Shown here piece after piece: positions 52,745 to 61,383 of a stretch of 64,000 nt of DNA. The notes beneath the pieces are model-generated. The model did no database searches. It was not told the DNA's origin and saw nothing but the letters and a program-made list of their open reading frames with translations. Each line of letters begins with the position of its first letter. Position 1 is the first letter of the stretch. The DNA comes from Romboutsia weinsteinii (lineage in GTDB: Bacteria > Bacillota > Clostridia > Peptostreptococcales > Peptostreptococcaceae). Made by a program: the position numbers and the translations under genes. The stretch spans positions 1 through 64,000 of the forward strand of contig NZ_NOJY02000011.1 of assembly GCF_002250835.2 (NCBI RefSeq), given 5' to 3'.

Positions 52745-53233
52745 TTACATATCATTATTTTGTGTAAGCATAGATATAAAATCCAACATTTCTTTAGTAA
52801 AGTTAGTATCTCCCCACAGCATTACTTTTAAATTTCTTTCATTTTGATAATGTTTGATATTGATAGTTGAATTGCTCATTTTAGAATTTTTGCTATTCAT
52901 TACTGCTAAAAGCATATTTGATATTCTTCTATATTCATCAATATCTACTTCATTAACGTCTACAACAGTAGATATATTTATCTTATTAACTCTGTTATTG
53001 CTATCTACATTTCTAGTACTAAATTCAATTTTTTCATTTTCTACTTCTGTTTTATTGCTAATTTTAACATTATTATTTTCCATGAATATACTTAAATCAT
53101 GTCCTGATATTCTCCACTGCTTTCCAACTTTATTTGCTCTAAGCTTACCTTCTGTTATAAATTTTCTTATAGTTTTATGGTGCATACCTAATATTTCTGC
53201 GATTTGATCAATCGTATAAAATTTTTCTTCCAT
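52745..53233 (-). CDS. Excisionase-like HTH DNA-binding protein
   Basis: 162 residues. Residues 1-60 form an excisionase/MerR-like winged helix (YTIDQIAEILGMHHKTIRKF, GKLRANKVGKQWRIS). Residues 75-162 are a polar region with NSTINIKHYQNERNLKVML resembling the small-molecule or protein-binding tails of such regulators. It is probably the regulator of its own operon with DUF4180 and hydrolase genes. ATG 53233 is preferred over 53251 by ribosome binding site spacing. Confidence 0.83.
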   Translation of the reverse strand: MEEKFYTIDQIAEILGMHHKTIRKFITEGKLRANKVGKQWRISGHDLSIFMENNNVKISNKTEVENEKIEFSTRNVDSNNRVNKINISTVVDVNEVDIDEYRRISNMLLAVMNSKNSKMSNSTINIKHYQNERNLKVMLWGDTNFTKEMLDFISMLTQNNDM

Positions 53234-53423
53234 TAAACTCAATCCTTTCATATTTAATTTATATACCCATTATATTGCACTTTTTGTATATTGTAAATAC
53301 ATTTCGTTAGATTTTATTGTAGTTTGTTGCTATTTATTCAACCTTATTGATTTTCTAACCTAATCACATTTTATTATTCGATCAAGTATCAGCTAAATTA
53401 TTATTTTATTTTGTAGGCAATAA

Positions 53424-53461
53424 AAAAGTATGTATCGACTTTTACATCGACACATACTTAT
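53424..53461 (-). terminator. Terminator of the 53539 gene
   Basis: AAGTATGTATCGA (53427-53439) pairs with TCGACACATACTT (53448-53460). The one odd pair is G-U in minus RNA, which ends in six U. A half copy of the ACCGTATC repeat lies between it and the gene (53496-53510). Confidence 0.8.
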
Positions 53462-53538
53462 CTAATATTTATGATATTTGTACTTCTATTTATTTGCGAT
53501 ACGGTTCTCCATTATATCTCCAATGAAAGTCATTTTTA

Positions 53539-54192
53539 CTAATCTATATGTTTACTATACTTCTCTTTAAATTTTTCCAAATCTTTATCTTTGTTAAATG
53601 ATAAATCTATCCATTCATCATTACACAAATGGTAAACATACTCTTTTTCCTTATGGACTATGTAGTAATCTGCAATTCCTTTGAAGTTATCAACTAATTC
53701 ATCCTCAATTAATTCTCTTATTAACCTTCTATATCTTATATCTTTTACTTTACAATTTGTATAAAAACTATGTACGTTTTTAATTCCTGCAGTATTTATT
53801 TTTCCCAAATCTGTAACTATGCAGTTTAGTTTTTTTAGTGAATCTTTGTTATGTATGTATGGATTTATTCTTATATGTTTTTGTGTATATGTAGTCTCAT
53901 CATACAAATCTTTACGATCATATGATCCATCTTCACTTTGTATAATCTCCCATTGATACTCATCATATTTATTTATTACAAATAGTATATCATCTTCATT
54001 ATCAAATAAATCATTGAAAATCTGTAATGATCTTGAATATATTAAGTCTAAAATTTTCTTGTCATTTGAAATTAATCCATCAATATCTTTTTTTAAATCT
54101 AAAGATATTACATTTTTATTAATACTGCAAAAAGGTTTATACAGCTTTAAATTTATATATAAATTGCTTGTGTAGTTTTTTAATTCACTCAT
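53539..54192 (-). CDS. Hypothetical protein (DUF3885-like)
   Basis: 217 residues, soluble, acidic and aromatic-rich. It has FNDLFDNEDDILFVINKYDE in the first third, an RINPYIHN block in the middle, and VYHLCNDEWIDLSF near the C-terminus. The size and the pattern of a hydrophobic acid-rich strand after LFDNEDDI suggest DUF3885, but this is a weak assignment. It is a single-gene unit with its own terminator. No function can be inferred. Confidence 0.6.
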   Translation of the reverse strand: MSELKNYTSNLYINLKLYKPFCSINKNVISLDLKKDIDGLISNDKKILDLIYSRSLQIFNDLFDNEDDILFVINKYDEYQWEIIQSEDGSYDRKDLYDETTYTQKHIRINPYIHNKDSLKKLNCIVTDLGKINTAGIKNVHSFYTNCKVKDIRYRRLIRELIEDELVDNFKGIADYYIVHKEKEYVYHLCNDEWIDLSFNKDKDLEKFKEKYSKHID

Positions 54193-54534
54193 ATACGCTT
54201 TATCTCCCTAATACTATTTTCAAATTTATTATATTACAAGTTTCAAAGTAGTACAATTAAACATATAAATATAAAAAAGGAAGAGTTTTAATATTCTTAA
54301 GATACCCCTTCCTTTACTAAAATATATTATTAAGTCTTACTTTAGCTCAGCTAGGATAAACTTGAATGTATCATATCTTCATTTAACTATTTTGTCTAGT
54401 CAATGCTCCATTATTTCTTACTTCAAAACCTCATCACTCACTTGTGATACGGTTCTCCGTACCGTACTCTACGGAACGTGTTTTATTTAAGTTTTTAATA
54501 TTATACTATCATAAGGTCCACTAAAATAATATTT
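54193..54534. other. 342-bp gene-free region with two hairpins and repeat copy C
   Basis: AAAGGAAG/CTTCCTTT at 54281-54315 has a minus-strand U-run. Repeat copy C at 54427-54478 has an imperfect ATCAC/GTGAT stem followed by CCGTA/TACGG. In between (54320-54420) I see no ORF and no clear signal. Confidence 0.5.
54427..54478 (-). repeat. ACCGTATCAC-type repeat, copy C
   Basis: CATCACTCACTTGTGATACGG with imperfect outer pairing, then CCGTACCGTACTCTACGG. The extended unit matches copy D at 56101-56140. It lies downstream of the hydrolase stop at 54535. Confidence 0.65.
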
Positions 54535-55353
54535 TTATAAATTACAATTTGTTCCATTTAGCATACTATAGATTAACTTGTTTACCAAATCCGGATTATC
54601 TTGGTTTGAATTATGACCTGCCTTATCTATTATATGTAATACACAATTATCATCATCTTTACTATATTTCTCTAAAGCTTTTTTAATATTTCCTAATTTA
54701 TCATCTGATCCACATATTAATAATACGGGTTGCCTAAATCTAAAACCTTCATCTTCATGCAAACAGTTTGTCACTTCCATCATAACCTCAATGAATGTCC
54801 CTTTATCTATCTTTCTATAACACTTTTTTACATAATCTCTTATCTCTTTTTTATTAGAGCAAGCCCTAGCACTTTGATTAACTAGAATATCCCATGGATA
54901 ACAATTAAACATAAACTTTGAATATTTAAGTATGTAATTCTCAATAAAAGTTAATTTTCCTGTATTTATGCTACAATCAATTAATACTATTTTATCTACT
55001 AAATCTGGATAATAATAGGCTATTTCCTGCGCTATGTTTCCTCCCATTGATTGACCTATAATAGTAGCTTTTTCTATATTATAAATTTCGTATATTTTTT
55101 TACAATCACTTATCATACCCTCAAACTCAAATTTTTTTCCTGATTCTAATTTAGATAAACCATGACCTCTAGCATCCCAAGCAATTATATTATACGTTTC
55201 ATCAAATATCTTAAATTGCTCTTTAAACATTTCATGATCAACTCCAGCTCCATGAAAAAATAAAACCCATTTATCTTCACTACCCGCTCTATACCAATAG
55301 TTTATTGTACAGCCTAGATTATAAAATTTTAAATGTTCCATGTCATTTTTCAT
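54535..55353 (-). CDS. Alpha/beta hydrolase
   Basis: 272 residues. FFHGAGVDHEMF oxyanion region, GHGLS strand, nucleophile elbow GQSMGGNIAQ, acid CGSDDKLGN, catalytic His KAGHNSNQD. It follows a TetR regulator by 14 bp, so the pair forms one operon, probably de-repressed by a toxic small molecule or ester. The second of three regulator-hydrolase cassettes. Confidence 0.87.
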   Translation of the reverse strand: MKNDMEHLKFYNLGCTINYWYRAGSEDKWVLFFHGAGVDHEMFKEQFKIFDETYNIIAWDARGHGLSKLESGKKFEFEGMISDCKKIYEIYNIEKATIIGQSMGGNIAQEIAYYYPDLVDKIVLIDCSINTGKLTFIENYILKYSKFMFNCYPWDILVNQSARACSNKKEIRDYVKKCYRKIDKGTFIEVMMEVTNCLHEDEGFRFRQPVLLICGSDDKLGNIKKALEKYSKDDDNCVLHIIDKAGHNSNQDNPDLVNKLIYSMLNGTNCNL

Positions 55354-55367
55354 GATATAAAATCCCC

Positions 55368-55994
55368 CTACTTATTTAATAAATATTCTTCTTTATAATA
55401 ATTCTTTTTCAAAGATTCCATCATATTTTTAAAATCTATTATAATTTCATTTATTTGTGTAATATTTAGTTCTTCTCTTCCTCTCATACATCCGTCTGCT
55501 ATATAAAATATCATATTAATCAGATTTTTCATATCACATGGATTTTTTAATCTATCATATTCAACAATATCTAATATTTCATCTTTACCAATATGAATCA
55601 TTTTATTTTTACGTATGCTTAATTCATCATCTAACTCACTGTAAATCTCATAATATGCTTTTGTAATAAATCTATATGCGTATGGAAATGAATATAACAT
55701 CTCCATCCTAAATTCTATAGTATTGTTAACTAGATCAAATAAATCTTGTTTTTTATCAGATGCATATTGTTTTTTATGATTCTTAATAAATTGAATAGCA
55801 TTATCAAATAAAAATAAATAGTATTCTTTTTTATTTTTAAAATAATAAAATAATAATGATTTTGAAATATTAGCTTCATCTGCAATGTAAGACATAGATG
55901 CTTTTTTATAAGAATATAAAGCAAATGCCTTATATCCTGCATTAATTATTTTATTTTGTTTTTCTAATGTTAACTTATAATATGATTCATTCAC
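55368..55994 (-). CDS. TetR/AcrR family repressor
   Basis: 208 residues. The N-terminal TetR helix-turn-helix is visible in KIINAGYKAFALYSY, MSYIADEANISKSLLFYYFKNKKE. The C-terminal helical ligand domain ends with a Lys-rich tail. A perfect 15-bp inverted repeat 18 bp upstream of the start is the probable autoregulatory operator. It controls the hydrolase immediately downstream. Confidence 0.9.
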   Translation of the reverse strand: MNESYYKLTLEKQNKIINAGYKAFALYSYKKASMSYIADEANISKSLLFYYFKNKKEYYLFLFDNAIQFIKNHKKQYASDKKQDLFDLVNNTIEFRMEMLYSFPYAYRFITKAYYEIYSELDDELSIRKNKMIHIGKDEILDIVEYDRLKNPCDMKNLINMIFYIADGCMRGREELNITQINEIIIDFKNMMESLKKNYYKEEYLLNK

Positions 55995-56012
55995 AATTTC
56001 CCCTCCATAAAT

Positions 56013-56053
56013 AAAACGGTCAGTAAGTTAATTTTATACTTACTGACCGTTTT
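56013..56053. promoter_or_regulatory. Probable TetR operator, perfect inverted repeat
   Basis: AAAACGGTCAGTAAG (56013-56027) and CTTACTGACCGTTTT (56039-56053), 11-bp spacer. Each arm carries the TTACTGAC half-site commonly bound by TetR repressors. A TATAAA element lies between the arms on the minus strand. Confidence 0.75.
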
Positions 56054-56100
56054 GTAGAAGACCCCAATATTATAATATTCATATGAAACCATGCTCCCTT

Positions 56101-56141
56101 ACTTGTGATACGGTTCTTTGTGCCTTACTCTACGGAGCTAT
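56101..56141 (-). repeat. ACCGTATCAC-type repeat, copy D
   Basis: ACTTGTGATACGGTTCTTTG then CCTTACTCTACGGAG. Only the right arm of the hairpin remains. It lies just after the hydrolase stop at 56144. Confidence 0.6.
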
Positions 56142-56143
56142 TA

Positions 56144-57085
56144 TTATTTTATAACATCATTTATAAAATCAACAATTGCATCATGCATTTGATCTAATGC
56201 AGGTTGCTCTACTGGATAGTGACCTCCATTTTCAAGGTTTACGATTTTAACGTCTACCTTCTTGATTCTATTTAAAAATGGTGTACTTAGATGTAGCGGG
56301 GTCCAATGGTCCTTGTCTGGTTGTGTTAAAAGGATTGGACATACATCAAAGTCCTCAGGCTCTATATAAGTTTTAGGATAGCAGTATGAGTATAAAAATT
56401 TCATTGTAGCACTATTACCAGCTGATGTTTTATCTTTCATAAACACCTTCATAGCATCAGGATTATTACATAATGCGCTCATTTTAGAAGCAATACTCAT
56501 CTTCATTTTAAACTTACTTAATCCCATTTCACATGATATCTTTGTCATTGGAACTGCTACACGACTCATAACTATATTATTTGTAGTTTCATCACGTACT
56601 TGCGTAGAAGCTTGATCTAAAAAAGTCATTCCTACTATTCCTTTTACTTTCTTATTTTTGCAGGCAACATGATAGGTTTCCATACCTCCAGCACTTAAGC
56701 CATATAAAACAATAGGTCTATCATCTAGACTTAATTCATAATTGATATAATCATTGGCTAAATCTACCCAATCATCATATGTTACTAAACTTCCTTTTCT
56801 TACTTCAGTCAATCCATATGTTGGCATATCAATTGCAATTGTCTCAAATCCGTCTTGTGAGAGTGGTCCACCTATAATCATAGATATTTGTCTTCCATTT
56901 GTACCAACACCGTGTAATAAAATCACCTTAACTTTTGCATCTTTATTTCTAAAACAATCTAAATGTACATTGTGACCTTTCCAATTCCACCACTCTTCTG
57001 TAGGATGGTACTCTTTTGTAAAATGGAACTTTTGTGGTAAAAATTCTTGTAGTTCTCTCCATGCATTTTGTTCACTATAATTCAT
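56144..57085 (-). CDS. Alpha/beta hydrolase
   Basis: 313 residues. Oxyanion region ILLHGVGTNGRQ, nucleophile elbow YGLSAGGMETYHV, acid in LLTQPDKDHWTP and His in NGGHYPVEQPA. A 50-residue N-terminal lead with several Trp/His (HPTEEWWNWKGHNVHLD) may shape the active site. It starts 23 bp after a Crp/Fnr regulator gene, the third regulator-hydrolase cassette in this region. Confidence 0.86.
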   Translation of the reverse strand: MNYSEQNAWRELQEFLPQKFHFTKEYHPTEEWWNWKGHNVHLDCFRNKDAKVKVILLHGVGTNGRQISMIIGGPLSQDGFETIAIDMPTYGLTEVRKGSLVTYDDWVDLANDYINYELSLDDRPIVLYGLSAGGMETYHVACKNKKVKGIVGMTFLDQASTQVRDETTNNIVMSRVAVPMTKISCEMGLSKFKMKMSIASKMSALCNNPDAMKVFMKDKTSAGNSATMKFLYSYCYPKTYIEPEDFDVCPILLTQPDKDHWTPLHLSTPFLNRIKKVDVKIVNLENGGHYPVEQPALDQMHDAIVDFINDVIK

Positions 57086-57108
57086 CCTAATCCTCCTAAT
57101 TCACTTTA

Positions 57109-57699
57109 CTATTCTTCTCTAATTGTCCTTCTTATTCTACTAAGAGATACTGGTGATACACCTAAATATGAAGCAATACAACTTTGATTTACACGATTTT
57201 CTATCTCATAATAACTTCTTTTAAATTCTAGATACCGTTCTGTTGCACTCTTTATTTGAAATCCATTTTCACGATTCATCTTATAAATAATAGTTTCCTC
57301 TAGTTTCTTTATATATATATCAGTAAGTACCTTTTCACTTAATAAATACTCCTTTATTTTTTTTGCATCAAACTCTAGTGCAACTATATCCTCTAATGCC
57401 TCAAATCCTTCTTCACTTATTTTATTTGTAAAAAGACTTTCTCCTATGCAAAAGTCATATTCTTTGATAAAACTTTTTGTTACATCATTTCCTTGCATAT
57501 CTATATAATAACTTCGAGCAATTCCTTTTATTATAAAGTACATTTTTGACATAGGTTCGCCCATTCTAAGGATTAATTCTCCTTTTTTGAATACTTTCTT
57601 TTTTGAGAATTCTATTATATTTTTTAATAAATCTTCAGTTATATTTTCATTAAATTCACTTCTTACTCTATCTATAATGTCTTTACACTCTTTATTCAT
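57109..57699 (-). CDS. Crp/Fnr family transcriptional regulator
   Basis: 196 residues. The cyclic-nucleotide-binding-like beta roll has KKGELILRMGEPMSKMYFIIKG (quoted in part) and a FCIGESLF turn. The C-terminal winged helix is NQSCIASYLGVSPVSLSRIRR. The canonical cAMP-binding Arg/Ser pair is not obvious and there is no Fnr-type Cys cluster, so the ligand is unknown. ATG 57699 follows AAGGAGG; the frame extends to 57756 upstream. Probable regulator of the hydrolase downstream. Confidence 0.87.
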   Translation of the reverse strand: MNKECKDIIDRVRSEFNENITEDLLKNIIEFSKKKVFKKGELILRMGEPMSKMYFIIKGIARSYYIDMQGNDVTKSFIKEYDFCIGESLFTNKISEEGFEALEDIVALEFDAKKIKEYLLSEKVLTDIYIKKLEETIIYKMNRENGFQIKSATERYLEFKRSYYEIENRVNQSCIASYLGVSPVSLSRIRRTIREE

Positions 57700-57839
57700 C
57701 TCATACCTCCTTACATTGATTATTTTACGTACTTTTTTATTAAATTTCATTAACATATGTTAATAGTTAAAATTATTATTCAACACAATTATTAAATTAT
57801 ACTTTTCCTAAATTTCTAAGTTTTTATAGTAATATAAAA

Positions 57840-57867
57840 AACCGTATCACTTACTTGTGATACGGTT
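57840..57867 (-). terminator. ACCGTATCAC-type hairpin, copy E (perfect)
   Basis: AACCGTATCAC (57840-57850) pairs perfectly with GTGATACGGTT (57857-57867) around a 6-nt loop. It is about 90 bp after the stop of the DUF1835 gene, with A/T-rich flanks. Confidence 0.75.
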
Positions 57868-57956
57868 CATGGCTGATAATTATAATAAATTAAAAATTCC
57901 ACTTCAAACTTACCTAAATAATATTAAAATTCTAACTTATAACTTCAAGTACAATT

Positions 57957-58601
57957 CTATTTTTTATACTTCTGTATCAACGCATAAGCTTGTAAATCAC
58001 TTATACCATATTCTTTACTTTCTAATAATAACTTTTTTATTAATTCATTCTCAGATAACGAAGAATTATTTTTTACAATCATAGCAAGCTTTCCACAGTC
58101 CGATAAATAATCAAAATATAATGATATTGCTTGATTCATAATGGTATCATCAAACTGTGATAACTTCTTATGTAATATTGTATTATCATATAATTCTTTA
58201 TATCCAATAAGTGAAGCAGATGTCTTCTCGCGAACAATATCACAACTTTCATCATTAATTATTACAGTAAATACACTACCCTCATATTTTTGAGTTTCAA
58301 GAAAGCTAAGGATCGTTAGTAAATTCAGCTGACAAAACGTATCTGTACCAAACCATAAAACAATTTCTTCATGGCTTTTTAAATCTTTTATTAACTCAAA
58401 AAAACTATGTAATTTCTGATAATATTCTTCTACAGAAACTTTAAGTTCATATGCACGTTTTATACAAAAATTATCAGAAAATATATCAGTTGTCGAATTT
58501 CCGACCATTATTGCCTCATTAAACGGTATTCCTTTTTCCTGGTATGTATCTTCAAAGTATTGATTAAAATACTCTCCATTTGTTATATTAGCTCTTTTCA
58601 T
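57957..58601 (-). CDS. DUF1835 domain protein
   Basis: About 214 residues. DUF1835 features are the opening NITNGEYFNQYF, the FNEAIMVGNS segment, and EEIVLWFGTDTFCQLNLL, the strongest block. The C-terminal part has YFDYLSDCGKLA and LQAYALIQKYKK as in DUF1835/DUF3658 proteins. Function unknown. ATG 58601 follows AAAGGGG; upstream in-frame starts lie before or within that site. Confidence 0.8.
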   Translation of the reverse strand: MKRANITNGEYFNQYFEDTYQEKGIPFNEAIMVGNSTTDIFSDNFCIKRAYELKVSVEEYYQKLHSFFELIKDLKSHEEIVLWFGTDTFCQLNLLTILSFLETQKYEGSVFTVIINDESCDIVREKTSASLIGYKELYDNTILHKKLSQFDDTIMNQAISLYFDYLSDCGKLAMIVKNNSSLSENELIKKLLLESKEYGISDLQAYALIQKYKK

Positions 58602-58767
58602 AAAGTATATTTCCCCTTTCATACCTTCTATAATCAATCTTTCATTCACAATATAAAGCAATTGCTAACTATATTATAACTTAGATTTCATAGTCATATA
58701 TATTCCTACAGAAACAATATTTCATTAAAGATATATATATCAAAATAAATTTAATACTAGCAAATAA

Positions 58768-58796
58768 AAAAAGTATATGTCATGCATATACTTTTT
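58768..58796 (-). terminator. Terminator after the small broken ORF
   Basis: AAAAAGTATATG (58768-58779) pairs perfectly with CATATACTTTTT (58785-58796); minus-strand RNA ends in seven U. Confidence 0.82.
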
Positions 58797-58805
58797 CATT
58801 AATCA

Positions 58806-58942
58806 TTATTTTTTTATAATAGATACTTCTTCTAATATAATAGAACCTGTATCCAAATCTATTTTACCTTTTAAATCTATACCATAATCTACATTCTCAC
58901 CGTCATTAGCTTCCTTTAATATATCCCTTTTTTCATTTTCAT
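58806..58942 (-). pseudogene. Small frameshifted ORF downstream of the MATE gene
   Basis: ATG 58942 follows AGGAG but its frame closes after eight codons. One extra A in the following A4 run would give MKNEKRDILKEANDGEN then VDYGIDLKGKIDLDTGSIIL, ending KK-stop at 58806. The codon pattern of the long frame looks coding. No family recognised. The terminator at 58768 follows it. Confidence 0.5.
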
Positions 58943-58993
58943 AGGATTTTCTCCTCTTTATGCTTTTAAAGATTTGTATAGCTTATAATATTT

Positions 58994-60337
58994 TTAATTT
59001 AGCGCCTTTTCCATATATCCATACTGTAGGGTATCTTTGCACTTAGATAAAATATTTCTAGAAATTACAAGCACAATAAGTTCTGATATAAGAGTTGATA
59101 TCCATATTCCTAAGCCTCCAAATAAAAGTACCATAACTATTAAAGTAAGTGTTATTACGACTATACCTCTTCCTAAAGATACTATTCCTGCTTGGACTGG
59201 TTTATCTATAGCTACACAAAATCCTGATGTTATTACATTATATCCCATAACTAAAAATGCAAATGAAAATATTCTCAAAATATTTACTGTATAGCTAAAT
59301 AACTCTTTCTCTGTATTGCTAATAAACAATGATACTATCTGATTTGTAAATACAAAAACTATTAAAAATGATACCACTGATGAGATTTTTATTGTTTTTA
59401 ATCCCATTTTTAAAATTGATAACACTACGTCATTATCTTTCTTACCATGGTAATAACTACACATAGGTTGTATTCCTTGTGATATTCCCATCATAGTTGT
59501 AAGTACCAATGTGTTTACATAACAAACTACACTGTAACTTACCAGTGCATCTTCTCCTATTATTCTTAATATGCATTGATTAAAAATCAAAATAATAACA
59601 GCTATACTTATTTCTGTTGTACAATCTGGAATTCCTATTAATATTACTCTTTTTATAATACTAAAATCAAATTTGAATTTTACAAATCTAAGCTTACCTC
59701 TTTTTCTTAAAAAGTGTATAAGGAAAAATGAGAATGAAAATATTCTTGCTATTCCTGTTGCAAATGCAGCTCCTTGAACTCCATACCCTAGTTTTAGTAC
59801 AAATATATAATCTAGCACTATATTAGTTATAGCAGATATAATTACACCTACTGTTGCAAGGTGAGGATAACCATCACTTTTTATTAATACTTCTAAATAA
59901 TACGATCCTAAATAAAAGAAAACAAATAGCATAATTGTTCCTAGATATTCTTTTACATACTCTATAGTACTGCTAGTCGATCCTAAAAATACAGCTATTT
60001 TATCTAAGTTTAATAAACTAAATAACATTATAATTGCCGATATAATCGATATTGTAACTAAATTTAATGTGAAGTATTCATTTGCCTTTTTACTTTCTGA
60101 GTTTCCTAGTTTAATAGAAACCACTGTACTTGCACCTGTTGCAAATAAAATGGATAATGCAAATAACGTATTTATATATGGTGTAGATATATTTACAGCC
60201 GCTAGTGCATTGCTACCTACCCCCTTGCTTACAAATATACCATCTACCATTGAATACAATGAAAATACCCACATTGCTGCTACTGAAGGTATTACATATT
60301 TTTTAAATTGTGTTTTTAAGTCTAATGCGTCTTCCAT
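58994..60337 (-). CDS. MATE family multidrug efflux transporter (MerR-controlled)
   Basis: 447 residues with twelve helices. It has the MATE signature SLYSMVDGIFVSKGVGSNALAAVN in the first helix pair and GISQGIQPMCSYYHG in the second half, like MepA/NorM-type pumps. The ribosome binding site is AAAGGAG. It is divergent from a MerR regulator, and its promoter has the 19-bp spacer expected for MerR activation, so it is probably drug-inducible. Confidence 0.9.
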   Translation of the reverse strand: MEDALDLKTQFKKYVIPSVAAMWVFSLYSMVDGIFVSKGVGSNALAAVNISTPYINTLFALSILFATGASTVVSIKLGNSESKKANEYFTLNLVTISIISAIIMLFSLLNLDKIAVFLGSTSSTIEYVKEYLGTIMLFVFFYLGSYYLEVLIKSDGYPHLATVGVIISAITNIVLDYIFVLKLGYGVQGAAFATGIARIFSFSFFLIHFLRKRGKLRFVKFKFDFSIIKRVILIGIPDCTTEISIAVIILIFNQCILRIIGEDALVSYSVVCYVNTLVLTTMMGISQGIQPMCSYYHGKKDNDVVLSILKMGLKTIKISSVVSFLIVFVFTNQIVSLFISNTEKELFSYTVNILRIFSFAFLVMGYNVITSGFCVAIDKPVQAGIVSLGRGIVVITLTLIVMVLLFGGLGIWISTLISELIVLVISRNILSKCKDTLQYGYMEKALN

Positions 60338-60364
60338 ATTTTACATCTCCTTTCTCCTTAGAAA

Positions 60365-60395
60365 ACTATAAACTGTGGTATAATACACATGTCAA
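60365..60395 (-). promoter_or_regulatory. MATE promoter with 19-bp spacer (MerR-type)
   Basis: Minus strand TTGACA (-35, 60390-60395), 19-bp spacer, TATAGT (-10, 60365-60370). The spacer holds the imperfect dyad TGTGTATTATACCACA. On the plus strand the same segment contains an extended TGGTATAAT -10 for the merR gene. Confidence 0.85.
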
Positions 60396-60427
60396 TAACT
60401 ATTTTAATTTTGTTTGGAGTGATTTAT

Positions 60428-61258
60428 TTGAAGAGAAAATATTATAAAACTGGTGAACTTTCAAAAATATATAAATTGGGTAGAGATTCTATAAAATACT
60501 ATGAAAAATTAGGTCTTCTAAATCCTACTAGAGACACTAACTCTTATAGAATGTACACAATTAAAGATATATGCAATTTAAATCTTATTCGTGAACTTAG
60601 AACATTAGATTTTTCTATGCAAAAGATTAAGGAGTATATAGAAAATAGAAATATCAAAACTACAAAGAAAATGCTTAAAGAAGAAATTGAATTAATAGAA
60701 AAAAAAGTAGAAGATCTAAACTCTCATAAAAATTCTTTGAAAAAAAGATTATCTTCTATTGATAAATGTCTAGAACATACTACTTTTAATAGAATTGAAC
60801 TTTTATATATGTATAAAAGAAAGGCTCTTACTGTTGATTCTAATGTATCTATTTATGAAAATGTAGATTATTTAGTACAAAGATTGAGTGAAAAATTCGA
60901 AGATAAGTTTTATATTTTAGGTAATAGTAATTTTGGAGCAATGTTTGATTCTAATAGCCTTTCTGATGGTATTTATAATATCTATAAACATACATTTTGC
61001 TTGTTAGATGATGATGCTACTGATTACAACTTTATTTTGGATGAGGGATACTATGTTACATATACTTACAAAGGCAATTATAATCAGTATAACCAGGTAT
61101 TTGAAATGCTTTACAAGTTCATTGAGATTAATAAATACACTATTTCAGGTGATCCTATAGAGATTTATAAAATAGATGTTTATGAAACGTCTATAGAAGA
61201 TGAGTATGTTACTCAAGTTCAAATCCCAGTTAAACTTTTAAGCGATGTTTCTTTGTAA
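60428..61258 (+). CDS. MerR family regulator with GyrI-like ligand domain
   Basis: 276 residues. The N-terminal MerR winged helix is YYKTGELSKIYKLGRDSIKYYE with GLLNPTRDTNSYRMY. A coiled-coil dimerisation helix (about 80-125) follows, then a GyrI/BmrR-like drug-binding domain containing LDEGYYVTYTYKGNY near residues 215-230. TTG 60428 is the likely start: GGAG lies 8 nt upstream, whereas the ATG at 60389 lies in the promoter. It probably activates the divergent MATE pump, as BmrR does for Bmr. Confidence 0.88.
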   Translation: MKRKYYKTGELSKIYKLGRDSIKYYEKLGLLNPTRDTNSYRMYTIKDICNLNLIRELRTLDFSMQKIKEYIENRNIKTTKKMLKEEIELIEKKVEDLNSHKNSLKKRLSSIDKCLEHTTFNRIELLYMYKRKALTVDSNVSIYENVDYLVQRLSEKFEDKFYILGNSNFGAMFDSNSLSDGIYNIYKHTFCLLDDDATDYNFILDEGYYVTYTYKGNYNQYNQVFEMLYKFIEINKYTISGDPIEIYKIDVYETSIEDEYVTQVQIPVKLLSDVSL

Positions 61259-61383
61259 TCCTTTATATATTGGTTATGTTAGCTAAATAAAATAACCTTA
61301 GAAACTTTATTTAAATATCAAAAGAAGGCTTAAATATATAATGCACATTAATGATAAATAAAAAATACAGGAGAATAGAGACA

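Noticed and set aside
54340-54365. TTAGCTCAGCTAGG resembles the D-arm of a tRNA
   Set aside because: No acceptor stem, anticodon arm or T-loop consensus (GGTTCGAATC) follows within 80 bases on either strand.
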